Positions 35,901-46,842 of a stretch of 64,000 nt of DNA are shown here, piece after piece. Below the pieces are notes generated by a model. The model was given only the letters and a program-made list of their open reading frames with translations, did no database searches and had not been told where the DNA came from. Position 1 is the first letter of the stretch; the number at the start of each line of letters is the position of its first letter. The stretch comes from Malachius bipustulatus (lineage: Eukaryota > Arthropoda > Insecta > Coleoptera > Melyridae), in the NCBI GenBank assembly GCA_910589415.1, contig OU342633.1, positions 35,966,210 through 36,030,209 on the forward strand, written 5' to 3'. Made by a program: the position numbers and the translations under genes.

Positions 35901-38717
35901 ATCGGAAACTGTGATCGGAATTTGGAAACCGATACGTAACCGCCACTGAATTTACGACTTTTTAGAAAAAATCGCCTACATTTGAGTCGCGAATACGTAA
36001 TTTCTACCTCTTCTATAGTTTATATTAACTTCTAAACAGCTTTCAAGATATTTCGGATAGATACCATAAGTTAAAGCATCACCAAAAAGTATTTGTGACT
36101 TTAAAATGACAAATTGTGGTAGTAGCGACTAAAATTCGACTTTAAAGTCCCAACAACTTAAAAGTAGCTTTGGTTAATCTGCCGTGATTTTCTGGGAAAC
36201 TCTTTCTGCGTATTCACAATCGTATAGTAAACAGTTTTTACTAGGTAAGTACCTGTAGAAGTGAATGTAACTACTAGCTACTATGTAGTAGCGTGTAAGT
36301 AGCTAATGCCATTATGTGTGTGTAAGGTAACCCAGATAAAGTAAGACGACCTAGAAACGTCATAAGCATCGCCACAGCAAAATAGTGCCCATTTTGGTAA
36401 TAGCGACGTTCCAAGAACGTGCCAGTGGCTTTATAGGATTAAGCAGCGACCAATTAAGTTGCTTGCGACATTATAAAGGGAGAAAAAGTGATTTATTACT
36501 GTCGAGATTACTAACAATTTTATTCCTGACAAGTAGGAACAATGCATGGAAAAAAATGAAAAACAAAGTTTCTTTATTCGTCAATAAGGGAGGAAAATGA
36601 TCCTTTACAGTTTACAGTCGACAGAAGGGAGACAATAATGTGGCTCTTGCCGAGAGGGTGACCATGGCGTCAAAGCGAGAATGATGCGATATTTCGTTGC
36701 TCGCCGTGAAGACTATCGCACTGCTATATCGTGATGATGACATTTCGGTCAACCATTTGTCGCTGACCCTTTTGGGAGCAGTCCATCTATGCTTGATGTT
36801 TTGCCAGATTTTATTTCCTTTGCTGCTTTCATTATTTCTTGCCAGGTAAATAATTTATAACATCCTTCTTGATTGATTTTTCAATCAGTGTAATTATTAT
36901 TATTTTCTCTAAAACAAAAACCTTATTCTCGTTGCTGCTTGATTGGTATAATAGCCTTGCCCTTGGATGTCTTATTTATTACATAAGATCTCTCGTTTTT
37001 TTCCAATTTAATTTTTATATTTAGTAATATTTTTACTTCCTATACGACCTGCTGACTTGACCTGTTTGAAAAATAATGCAATTTTTATTTTTCGTGTGTT
37101 TCAGGCACTCCGGAGTACCTGGCGCCGGAGACCATCCTAAGTCAGGGGTACAACAAGTCAGTCGATTGGTGGGCCCTGGGAGTTTTAATCTACGAGATGT
37201 CAGCCGGTTACCCTCCCTTTCTCGCCAAAGACCCGATGAAACTTTACGAGAAAATCGTTTCCGGGAAGTACATTTGCCCCGCTCATTTCTCGAAACCGTT
37301 AAGAGACCTGATCGACAACATCCTCCAAGTGGACAGGACACAGAGGTAGAAAATGACCGAAATTAAATTTTCGGGAAATGAGCTTCCGAAGTCAAGCTGG
37401 ACGTCACCGCGCGCGTGTGTTAATAATTACTCGTCTTTTTCTTTCTGCCGTCTTGTTCTATTTCAAGTGTTTCTATTTATAAATTTCGAGTCAAGCACTT
37501 CCTAGTTTATTCTCGATCTAGACGAAAAGGCCTAAGTTCAACGGCAATCAAAATTAATTAAGGACGGACGTTTATTTATAAATCAACGCGGGGAGCAGGT
37601 GTGGACAAAATTGCTTTGTATCAAAACAGAAAATTCTAAAACAAGCCAAAGTCCACGGAATTTAACCAAAATATATTTCTGGCGCAGATATAATCGTAAT
37701 TTCGTAGGTACCTATGTTACCCTCTACCTATACCTTTTAAAGTGTAATTTTAAATCTAATTAAGTAGGAGATTTATTTAAGTAATAATTCGATAAAAACC
37801 TAATTAGGGAAAATGGCGCAGATACGTCCCCTGAAATAGGGGCGCAATCAGAGAGGGGTACTTTGCAGACCCACAGCCTGCGGCCTGCACGCTCGTCCTA
37901 GATCCTAGAAAATTTATCTTGGATGGCACAAAATTCAAATCTTGCCGGGGCGCTCAAAACGCTATAGTATACGGTACCTGTAATACCGACAATAATGCTT
38001 TACTACTAGTCTGTGTCGGTAATATAGGTACCCTATAACTACGACGTCGGCTTTAAGCTATCACACAAAATTTAACATGTCAAATGTCATCGTGAACAAT
38101 ACCGAATGTAAAATTACAGAATAGATACAATCAGAAGCTAAACTCGCCGGCGGCGCATTTGATCTTTTAGAGACAAGCCACACCTCTAGCGGCCATTGCT
38201 TCAGAGTAGAAACGCAGGCCCGCCACCAGCCCGCCACAGAATAGGTACAATTCTATTCTGTGGGCCCGCATTCAAAACGAATGAAAGCTCATCTCAAATC
38301 ATGGCGGATCTCTATGCGCCGAGTAGAGGCGCGAACTCGGTATTTTTATTGAAGTTTATATATTCTGATTGTACCTATTCTGTGGTAAAATTGTGACAAC
38401 ACCGTTCGCTTCCACAGACCGTCAAGTCTATGACTGCTTGAGGAAACGTCGAAAATGTGCTGACTCAGTAATAATAATTAATCATAATTTTTCTCAGATA
38501 TGGCCTTTTAAAGAACGGTTCAAGAGACGTAAAAGGTCACGCATTCTTCAAAGGCTTTGACTGGGACCTGGTCCTACAGAGGAAATTCAAACCGCCGTAT
38601 AAGCCGAAAGTGAAGGGAGACGCGGATACATCAAATTTTGACAGCTACGCAGAACAGCCGTTTCGAAAAAGCAATACCGATGAATATGCCGAGGAGTTCG
38701 GGGATTTCTCCGTGTGA
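32911..38717 (+). CDS. Divergent cAMP-dependent protein kinase catalytic subunit
   Basis: AGC-family Ser/Thr kinase of PKA type. Three exons: 32911-33505, 37105-37345 and 38498-38717, GT-AG with matching phases, giving 351 aa (PKA catalytic subunits have about 350). N-terminal helix 1-39; glycine loop GTGSFG at 47-52; ATP-binding Lys70; Glu89; catalytic YRDLKPEN (Asp164); metal-binding Asp182 in DYG rather than DFG; activation-loop Thr196 in [27 protein letters not shown]; and an AGC tail with TSNFDSY ending EFGDFSV, which keeps F-x-x-F but adds two residues. MG starts the protein, but the following residues are a weak myristoylation site. The DYG change and many substitutions suggest a lineage-specific or testis-type paralogue, like the extra PKA genes of flies, not the main PKA-C1. 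Which paralogue is unknown. Confidence 0.9.
33506..37104 (+). other. Intron 1 of the PKA-like gene
   Basis: 3.6 kb of AT-rich sequence between the donor at 33506 and the acceptor at 37103-37104. Several ACGTCA/TGACGT words cluster at 33780-34120. No complete mobile element, nested gene or RNA gene recognised. Confidence 0.5.
37963..38037. mobile_element. 75-bp miniature element with GGTACC/CCGAC ends
   Basis: Compact inverted repeat TATAGTATACGGTACCTGTA...TATAGGTACCCTATA, with CCGACA/TGTCGG next to the ends and about 20 bp between. Single ends of the same family occur near 2005-2035, 6950-6985 and 39510-39540. It lies in intron 2 of the PKA-like gene. Confidence 0.6.
38117..38383. mobile_element. 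MITE in intron 2 of the PKA-like gene
   Basis: Left end TACAGAATAGATACAATCAGA, right end TCTGATTGTACCTATTCTGTGGTA. The same word reappears at 38236-38266 as CACAGAATAGGTACAATTCTATTCTGTG, suggesting a tandem or nested origin. About 267 bp, ending 114 bp before exon 3. No coding capacity. Confidence 0.6.
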
Positions 38718-39652
38718 TTTTTCTCGTTTAATTTAATTTGTGATATTTAATCCCCCCGGCGAATTCCCAAAGAAGTCGCGGATTTTGATTTATATAATGC
38801 TACATAATTTAATATGTCGAATGAATCAAATAATTATGTAATCGTGGTTTCTTTGGGAAAACGGATAACACTAAATAAGTCTATAGTAAATAAGCTTATA
38901 AATGTACCTGATATATTTTATAATGAATTGTTAAGAGAATTAAGAAATATATTATGAGCATTTTCCAACTTGACGAGTTCTTAAGATCGATTCAAATCTT
39001 TAAGTCGATTTTTGCCTGTCATTCCATGCTCCAGTTATTATGGGTTGCGAGAACTTGCTCATTAGCCTGATATTTATTACCTTATTATTTTATATAAGGT
39101 TTTATCCTGTCCTGCTACCTACAAAATCGGAATTCATCCACGCACAAGTCAATACAAATTCAAACTTCACGCGCCGATGAGATCCTTTCATTGCGCCGAC
39201 TCAACGAAAATAAGACCGCGTAGTATCTTTATGTCATTGGTCATTGCCATTGTAATTTGTACCTATGCGGTTATGCGCCGTTCTGTTCTAAGTCACAATA
39301 ATAGTCATATAGAGTTAATTTGCCTGCTAAATCCATGATTAAATAATGCTTACGAGCTTACGAGACGAGAGATGAGAGAGTGACTGCACCTTAGATAAGG
39401 AATTAAGGAAAGAGAGGACTGCAAATAATAATACGCTTGATTTATGATCAGGTTCTGGTACTTCAGCTGGTCAGTTGCCGTTCTCAGTTTCTTGTCATCC
39501 CCCTCGTCAACATAGGGTACCTGTATTACCGACACTAATGCTTACTAAGATAACTCCTTCACTCGTTGACGTTCACTTGACACGGAGATGTTTGAACAGC
39601 TGAACCAAATACGCTAGACTATAATACGTCCAACTTCGACTGAAAACCGGCA
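38718..39652. other. 3' UTR of the PKA-like gene and spacer
   Basis: No strict AATAAA closely follows the stop, so the poly(A) site is not placed. A solo repeat end (GGTACCTGTATTACCGAC) lies near 39515-39535. No gene seen. Confidence 0.4.
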
Positions 39653-40423
39653 GCGAGGAGACACTAGCGAACCTGGCGGCTCGAGGACGGCTACAGTTGT
39701 TAAAGGCAGGAAGAAAATCAATCTTTATATACTTGGTCTGTAACTTGGTTTTTGTTTAAATGACAGCCAAAAGGGAATACTAGTTACAAAAATTTGTGAA
39801 TTGCAATAACTTTGAAGGCATCTCCTATAATAATTATTATAAACCTAAATTGTAAATACCTACATATGTTTTCTTTTCCTATTATGTATTTAAGCAATTT
39901 GTGGGAGTGTTTTGCCTTATCTAAATATGCTAGGTCAAATAAACCCGTTTGTTATTGTTTTAATGTTGCCATTTTTTCACACCCACCATCCATATGAAAT
40001 TTAAAAAATCAATTACATGATTTTTTATTAATTCAATTACATGATTTTTATGAATTTGATTACATGATTTTTTATGAATAAATGATTTGCTTTTTTTGTT
40101 GCTTGTAATTATTTCAACCATATACAGCACACACTGCACCACTCTTCCAGGACATTGTAAAAAAAACACACAATCACAAGACAGGAGGAAACTTATTTAG
40201 TCTTGAAAAAGACTGATTTTAAAACAATAAGTTGCAAAAAGAGGTAAAAAAGCAAACAAGAAAACAAAAGAACAGATCACAACGTGGACAGAAGCCAGAG
40301 GTCGGTGTCAATAAGAATAATAAGAGTAAATAATAAATTACTATTCATTATTATTATTATTCCGGGCCCAGTAGAACAACTCTAGCCCAACTCGAGCCGC
40401 CAGGTTCGCTAGTGTCGCTTCGC
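39653..40423. repeat. 770-bp block flanked by 33-bp inverted repeats
   Basis: 39653-39685 (GCGAGGAGACACTAGCGAAC then CTGGCGGCTCGAG) and 40391-40423 are inverted copies with two mismatches. The interior is AT-rich, with CAATTACATGATTTTT repeated three times at 40010-40070. No coding capacity. Possibly a non-autonomous DNA element; flanks give no clear target duplication. Confidence 0.5.
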
Positions 40424-40469
40424 TGCGAAGAGAGAGATGAGTGGCACCAACATAAAAGTCATGCGTTAG

Positions 40470-40715
40470 AAGAAAAGGGCAAAGTTAGGAATCCTGAATT
40501 CGCCTGCATGCCCCTGCGGAGAATTTGGAGACTTGAACCACCTGCTGTTTTCCTGCAATAGACTAAAAAATGAAACCATACATTTAATTAATTCACTGTC
40601 TACCTCGATGCCTTCTTTGCCCTTCTGTTTGCATGACATCATATTTGAAAACATTTCTGAAGAGACTATTCAAAGTATCATTAAATTCCTTTCATCATCA
40701 AAACTCGATCTTTAG
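40470..40715 (+). pseudogene. 3' end of a non-LTR retrotransposon ORF2 (5'-truncated)
   Basis: The frame opened after a stop at 40467 encodes LGILNSPACPCGEFGDLNHL and then LLFSCNRL, the Cys-rich RNase H/tail region that ends ORF2 in jockey- or CR1-like elements. It runs to a stop at 40713-40715. The reverse transcriptase part is absent, as expected of a 5'-truncated insertion. Too short to classify. Confidence 0.6.
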
Positions 40716-41010
40716 GCAAGGATAAGATAAAAACAAAAACACATAAAACCGATCCAATTTTTTATTTCGAATAAACTCATAAAACTCATCACCATGTGAC
40801 AAGTGACCTGACAGTCAACCTGTCATTCACCATCTCACCGTCTTCCGAGTGGAGAGGACCATTGAGCCCGGTCCTCCTTACAGAGGCTCCATCGGAACCA
40901 AAAGTGTTATCCCGCCCGATATCCGAAGTCAATGTACAAATGATACATTGAACTGGCTGGGTTGCTCCAGAGCGAGGCCAAGAAAACTCTCTCGCCACGT
41001 CAAGGGGAGA

Positions 41011-41035
41011 GAAGAAGAAGAAGAAGAAGAAGAAG
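41011..41035. repeat. (GAA)n microsatellite
   Basis: Eight GAA units, about 160 bp before the THAP start codon. Confidence 0.9.
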
Positions 41036-41194
41036 GGCAAAGTGCAAACTGCAAAACATTGCAAATCGCCGTAGCCGTAATAGGATACATGTAAATGTGG
41101 TGAAATTGTTCGTTAAATTTCAATAACTTACTAACGTTTATTGGTTTTCAAAAGTGGTTCAACAGAAAAATAGAGATATTTAAAGTTTCTAAAA

Positions 41195-44100
41195 ATGGTA
41201 GTTTCATGTGCTGCTTATAATTGTACAGCCAGGTTTAGTAAATCGAAAGCACTATCATTTCACTGGTGAGTAATGTGTTTTTGATCTATTTTTTAATTGA
41301 ACTGATTTATAACAGAAATTAAAGTATGAAATTATTAATCCAACTTCTGAAACAGTTTCCCAAAGAATCCGGAACTGCAGAAGCAATGGATCTTGGCGAC
41401 TAAAAGAATGGATTTTAAGGTTACGGCAGGATCTAGATTGTGTGGTAAACATTTCCTTCCACAAGATTATATTGACACAATTTTAAATGATCGAAAAAGA
41501 TTAAGGAAAAATGCAGTGCCCTCGGTTTTCGAATTTCCAAGAGATCTACAAAGAAAACCCGCCCTTGGACGAAAAAATCTATTAGAATCCACATTTATTC
41601 CAAACAGCGAACCAATTCCCTCGACTTCAAGGTAAGTGTATTTTTGTTGTGTTGTGATTAGACACTAAACATTCTATGATGGGCAACAAAAAACATTATT
41701 TGGTGAATATCTAGATGAGCGGCATGGGTATAGGGCGAAATGGCTTATACTATCGGATAGCTCGTGTCTCTAGGAGTATCAAGGTACCATTGAATTTTTG
41801 CGCCGGCACGTAATAGTCGAGATATAAGGCCTTAAAGTTTCATCCTTGCCCTAATACGCGTATTCGAACATTATACGCGCGAACAGGCAGCTAGCTTAAT
41901 CCGTCGGACACACGACGATCGAGCGTTTCCTGTTCGAGCGCAATCATATGACGAATACACGTATTAGGGCAAGGATGACACTTTAAGGCCTTATATCTCG
42001 ACTATTACTTGCCGGCGCAAAAATTCAATGGTACCTTGATACTCCTAGACACGAGCTATCCGATAGTATAAGCCATTTCGCCCTATACCCATGCCGCTCA
42101 TCTAGATATTCACCCATTATTTTATTAGAACTAACATAATATTTAACTCTACATAATGTTCATTGTTTTAAACTTTTTTAGAAGTCAGTATTATGAGCAT
42201 CGAAGGACAACTTCTTCAAATACGGAGTCCGCTAATGTAAGAAAAAAGTAAGTGCGTTAGCTATCATCAGGGCTTCCCCTTTTTTAGTAAATCAAAGTGA
42301 TTAGGCACACCTTGCGAATAAATAATATTTTTTCTGCGACGGGCTATAAGTTTGACCTTTTTTCCCCGTTCACAGGTAGAAAAATGCCTCATTATATGAG
42401 CTGCATCTTATCGGGGAAATAAATGATTAACAGGGAAATAAATGAGTACTTATTTCCCCGAAATGGCGGCTTAGGTATAGCTACACTATTAACACTCAGA
42501 TAAAGTCTATTTCACCGAAACTTGTGCAAAAGCCATAAACCCGTCACAGGTAATCCCACCCTCTGGCCCAGCCTGTCGTAGTCACACAATAGAACAAGTG
42601 TTCACCTTCAAGTTGTAAATTTCTGTAGAGAAGGTAAATCGCAAGACAGGTGTTTGTGAAGAAAAAGGAGAGGAATATATTTAGGCGTACAGCCAAGCGA
42701 CCAGTAACATGGCATATTTTACAGAATAGGGGTAAACCAGAAGTCTCAAACTTTTAACATTATTTAAAAATTTTAAGCGACACGTTTTTATAGAAGGTGA
42801 AACCAAAATTACTGATGTCGCTCCTTACCCCTCAGGAAGTAATCTCTTGACAATTGAAAACCCTTACCTGTTAAGTTAGACCTGCAATAAATTTTCTTAA
42901 TGACGGTCATAAAATTTTTCAATTAGGTACTTTACTTGCCACCATAGACTGCGAATTTAAAATCAATTTGTATTTTAATTTCAAATTGTCTCTGTTTTAT
43001 TTTCATAATAAGGTAATCAGCCCACTTTTGGTATGTTTTACACTAAGTAGGTACGTCAGCATTATAAAAAGAAATTATAAAAAAGCATGCTCTTCGGTTG
43101 TCATATTCACCAATTTTTTTGGAATAGAGTAATCAAAATAAGATGGAGTATTATTATTGCGTATTATAAGGGCATTAAATACGAAGTAAACGTTGATTTT
43201 CCAATTATTATATAAATAATATTAACATAAACTAATATTGCAGACAAAGTTTCAAAAATTTAGGATTATTTTAGGTATTACTATAAGAAAAATTTGTAAA
43301 AACGTGAAACAAAAGTTACCACTATTAGACCACCTATATAAAATAATAATTTCTTTCACAACTGGTGAATATCAAACGATTTTGTCAAAATTTCCCGCAA
43401 AACTCTTTTGTGTTATATTTTTGTAATTTTGAAGTTTAGCTAAACGCTAATTTCTCTGCAATTACAATTCACACCATGGATCTAGGAGAATTTTATCTTT
43501 TGAAAAATTTTGCTGATTTTCGTGAAGTGGTGCGTTACCTATTTTTTAATAAAAAATACATTGAAGTTGAATGTTGAAAGTTCAAAAGGATATTAAAAAA
43601 AAAATTGGGTTATGTGTGAAAACTTATTACGTGGACATAATAAAATATATACCTAACGAATTATTTATACTCCAAAACAGTTATTTATATTATTACTGAA
43701 TATTATCAGTTTTTGATTATCAATAATTTATAGCGGTAGGTGCTATAACTGAATATTTTCGACTTATGTACCTACCCCTACTTTTCTAAAAGTTTTACTT
43801 AAATGCAATTTTACTTATATATTTATAAAATAGCAGAAGCACCCTTGTAGATAATATATGTTTGACGACCACTGGTACTACTGCAGGCGGAGCCTCAACA
43901 CCGATGACATTTATGGCTTTTGCACAAGTTTCGGTGAAATAGACTATATCATTAAATTTATATCAAATATACGTAAAGGAAAGTTACCTTATTATCCAAA
44001 TGGCAATTATTAAGGGAATTTTCATAATAATCACTATCCATATTATTAAATTCACTCATCGAAAACTAACAAGAATCTTTGCAAAACTGTCTTCAATTTT

Positions 44101-44671
44101 AATTACATTAATATGACGTTTATGTAATAATTAAATCGTTTCGTTACCCAGGCAACGTCAATTACGATAAAAGACAGTTTGAAAATCCAAGTTTAACATA
44201 AATCATTTTTCCGACATAATTTTCAGTTATCTAACTACGTTTTTCAACATTCTAACACTGATATTTCTTCTCGCAGAAAAAAATTGTATATTACACACGA
44301 GAAAAAGAGCGATTTTAGCTCTCGATGTGTTTGTCCCCTCCGCTAAACGCGTCGGGGACGAAATCACATCTCGAGCTAAAATCTATCACTTTTTTCTCTT
44401 GTATAATAAATAACTATTTATTATATTATAATATGTTTGCAGTAAAAAGAAGAGATACATAATATATCCCGGAGATTTCTCTTTGCAAGACATGCAGAAC
44501 AAAAAAAAAGCGATGTTAATGTACAAGATGGCTCTGAAACAACTTGAGAGGCGTTCTGGTCTTATAAAGAATCTCCAGAAAAAGAATAGAAGACAACTTC
44601 ATAGTATTCAAAATCTTAGAAGATTTATTAAATCATTTGAAAAAGTAAAAAAATATAGACAAAGTCGTTAA
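41195..44671 (+). CDS. THAP zinc-finger protein with C-terminal coiled coil
   Basis: Four exons: 41195-41265, 41356-41631, 42182-42247 and 44443-44671, GT-AG with consistent phases, giving 213 aa. Residues 1-82 form a complete THAP DNA-binding domain: C5, C10, C53 and H56 (the C2CH zinc ligands), FHCFPKN, W35 and the closing AVPSVF. A basic, Ser-rich linker (about 90-137) follows, then a Lys/Arg-rich helix (ALKQLERRSGLIKNLQKKN) typical of the dimerising coiled coil of short THAP proteins. Targets unknown. Introns 2 and 3 contain transposons. THAP domains also occur in P-element transposases, but no catalytic core is present, so a host regulator or a domesticated fragment is likeliest. Exon 3 is short and the least certain. 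Confidence 0.85.
41702..42114. mobile_element. Palindromic MITE in THAP intron 2, 8-bp target duplication
   Basis: 413 bp with arms of about 175 bp starting GGTGAATATCTAGATGAGCG and ending in the inverse. It is flanked on both sides by CATTATTT (41694-41701 and 42115-42122). An 8-bp duplication points to hAT, P or Merlin classes. Arms differ at only a few sites (for example one extra TC), so the insertion is fairly recent. Confidence 0.88.
42360..44290 (-). repeat. Dispersed repeat, copy A (interrupted), with a short first-exon-like frame
   Basis: Minus-strand copy of a family also found at 46663-46842 (copy B), 57261-57500 (C) and 61551-61670 (D). Homologous pieces are 44290-43960 and then, beyond the 1.44-kb insertion, 42500-42360. 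Near 44058 an ATG opens a 26-codon frame (MSEFNNMDSDYYENSLNN...) that runs into a GTAACT donor. Copy C keeps the same frame and donor. This looks like the 5' part of a gene in a larger unidentified mobile element. Confidence 0.6.
42503..43946. mobile_element. 1.44-kb TIR element in THAP intron 3 (TA target)
   Basis: Terminal inverted repeats of about 37 bp (AGTCTATTTCACCGAAACTT then GTGCAAAAGCCATAAA), flanked by TA on both sides. The related sequence at 57430-57470 runs straight through the same point (AATGATATCTGCGTG), an empty site supporting the boundaries. The interior is AT-rich; a 62-codon frame at 43238-43426 has no recognisable domain. Probably a non-autonomous Tc1/mariner-type element. 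Confidence 0.75.
44289..44407. mobile_element. 120-bp palindromic MITE next to THAP exon 4
   Basis: ATTACACACGAGAAAAAGAG pairs with CACTTTTTTCTCTTGTATAA; inside, TTTTAGCTCTCGATGTGTTT pairs with ATCACATCTCGAGCTAAAAT, around GGGGAC/GTCCCC and ACGCGT. It ends about 35 bp before the exon 4 acceptor. No coding capacity. Confidence 0.65.
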
Positions 44672-44929
44672 TGCTTTTGCAATAACCCCCACTTCAGATT
44701 AAATTATTAATTTGACGTTTATGAGTAAAACTTGTCGTCAGTTACATACTAGCGTAGGTTTATAGAATGAAACAGTAAATTTATGCAGTTATTGTTTCTT
44801 TATTTTTTTTGTAATTCTTTCAGTTTTAATTTTTTTGTAAATACATGATTTGTACATAATACATAATCAGAATGCAAATGTTTTTGTGTAAAAATCGTAA
44901 AACATAAAATGTAAAAAAAATTATTATAG

Positions 44930-44935
44930 AATAAA
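44930..44935 (+). terminator. THAP gene poly(A) signal
   Basis: AATAAA about 260 bp after the THAP stop; the AT-rich 3' UTR between shows no other feature. Confidence 0.5.
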
Positions 44936-45014
44936 CAGAAAATTATTAATTTCAATCAATTGTTTCCTTTCCTATTTCATTAAAATCCAAAAAATTGATT
45001 ATTCCCACCTCTTA

Positions 45015-45251
45015 GGGCCGGTTGTTCGTACGTCAGTTAAAAATTTTGAGATAACTACTGATTTTAAATTGCAAATTTTGAAAATACGGCGAATATAATT
45101 AATGATCTTGTATTTTTAATCAGTAATTAACTCTTCTTAAAGCGAGCAGAATTCATTTTCAGAAATATCAGACCAATGGTTTGATAATACAGGGCATTTT
45201 AAAATCAGTAGTTATCTCAAAATTTTTAACTGACGTACGAACAACCGGCCC
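45015..45251. mobile_element. PIF/Harbinger-type MITE
   Basis: 237 bp with roughly 50-bp inverted ends starting GGGCCGGTTGTTCGTACGTC, flanked by the 3-bp duplication TTA on both sides (45012-45014 and 45252-45254). Both the GGGCC end and the TTA target are hallmarks of PIF/Harbinger MITEs. No coding capacity. Confidence 0.85.
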
Positions 45252-45656
45252 TTAGTTAATAGAATCTTAAAAGTTTGTCATGAGAAACAGAAAGTAGCAT
45301 GTTATTTTAATATATTTTAATTGGATTCTTGTGAGAAATTACTAGATTTAAACTTCATTACTTACATAATTGGGTTTACTGGTTAAGTGTTGTGAGTTTT
45401 TTTTTGTTGAAAAATACTTTAAAAAATAAATATAAGGAAAAAAGTAATTTTTGAATAGCAATTCCCATTTATTCTAATGTTAAATTTGGCGCTTTTTGCC
45501 TATCTAATATCGCGCTCTTCCGTCTTCCACCAACACGTGAGTATTTGTATCTACCTGTCCTTTTCTCATGTTGGTGCCACTCTGTTACCACGCTGTTAGC
45601 ACGGCGGCATACAGCAACACTCGATCTATGGAGGTTAGTACATCATTGGTAATATA

Positions 45657-46659
45657 TACGTTATTTTTTATTTAGATGGACTTGTCAAACAGCTGTCAAG
45701 TTGGTAGCCTGTGCAATCTCTAAACAGTAATTTTGATATTCTCTGATGGTTGCCTGTTTCCTTAACCTTGAAAAAAAATCTACGTTGTGACTAGAGTTAC
45801 GGCAACACACTCCCGACTCAGGTACAGCTATGACGTCACCTGCAAAACATGTTTCCTTGTTGCATTGTTATAAAATGGAAATAAAAAAAATTAAGTCAAT
45901 TTTCTTTGAAAATAGTTCATTTCTAGTAGTTATTCATCTTTTGAGCATAAATTTAACTGTTGTTTGGCATGAATAATTTATCTAATGACGTTTTGCGAAA
46001 ACAGAGTCGGGCTCCTCAGTCGGTACTCTAGTCACAGCGAAAACGCCAAGGAACTAATAATTGAACAGTTTGTTGATGAAGTTGTCAAACTGACAAATTA
46101 AATTAAATTCAAAATTAATAAAATGCTGAAGTGGAGAGGTAAATTTATTTCAAAAGAAAGAAAAGAATGAATGCTCAAATGCTATGAACAATATTATTAT
46201 TCTTATTGAAAGATCTTTCTCCAAATTAAACAACAATACAGTTTAATCGGATTTCTTGAAATATCTAAAGAGAATCTTGAAACATGATTGAATAATGTAA
46301 GTACCTATTTGTCAATAAATCTTCTATTTTCAATATTTTTACATAAAATTTAATAAGGGAAAGGTATAATCCTGTGTACATAAGACTTGTAAAAGTAAAT
46401 AGGTACTTACATTTATAAATGCCTCTAAACTTTTGAAGTCTACATATGAAAAAATTGCGTTTGAGTGTAGTTCTTTGGATTTTGTATTTTTAAATGAAAT
46501 GACATCTCAAGTAATCGACATAACCTAAATTAGTTTAGGAACTATTCTAGTGACTATTCTAGTAACAAATATCACCACAACCAACCTAATCAGTCTTGTT
46601 GCCAATCGTTCCCCTAGAATTTTGACTTGGTGGAATCCATCTAAATAAAAAATAAAGTA
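45657..46659. mobile_element. 1.0-kb TIR element with TA target duplication
   Basis: 24-bp terminal inverted repeats with one mismatch (TTATTTTTTATTTAGATGGA inside TAC ends), flanked by TA at 45655-45656 and 46660-46661. Copy A of the dispersed repeat reads TAATATACAATTTT across the same point, an empty site. The interior holds GTGACTAGAGTTACGGC...GTACTCTAGTCAC as a second inverted pair. No coding frame. Confidence 0.75.
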
Positions 46660-46662
46660 TAC

Positions 46663-46842
46663 AATTTTTTTCTGCGAGAAGAAGAAGAAATATCAGTGTT
46701 AGAATGTCGAAAAACGTAGTTAGATAACTGAAAATAACTTGGACTGTTGATCTATGTTGTATTTAAATTTTCAAACAGGTAGACTTTTGTAGTAATCGAA
46801 GTTGCCTGGTAACGAAACGATTTAATTCGATAAACGTCATAA
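46663..46842 (+). repeat. Dispersed repeat, copy B
   Basis: Runs CAATTTTTTTCTGCGAG to GATAAACGTCATAA and matches copy A in reverse (44290-44131): the AACGTAGTTAGATAACTGAAAAT and TAACGAAACGATTTAATT stretches are shared. It stops at the left border of the 10.4-kb insertion; its continuation is copy C at 57261. Confidence 0.7.

Noticed and set aside
37033..37341. Minus-strand 102-codon ORF over PKA exon 2
   Set aside because: Antisense of a kinase exon with correct splice sites on the plus strand.
40789..41123. Overlapping ORFs before the THAP gene
   Set aside because: They translate a (GAA)n run and its flanks; no recognisable domain, and frames on both strands are equally open.
43238..43426. 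62-codon ORF in THAP intron 3 as an extra exon
   Set aside because: It lies inside the TA-flanked 1.44-kb element and joining it to exon 3 breaks the frame.
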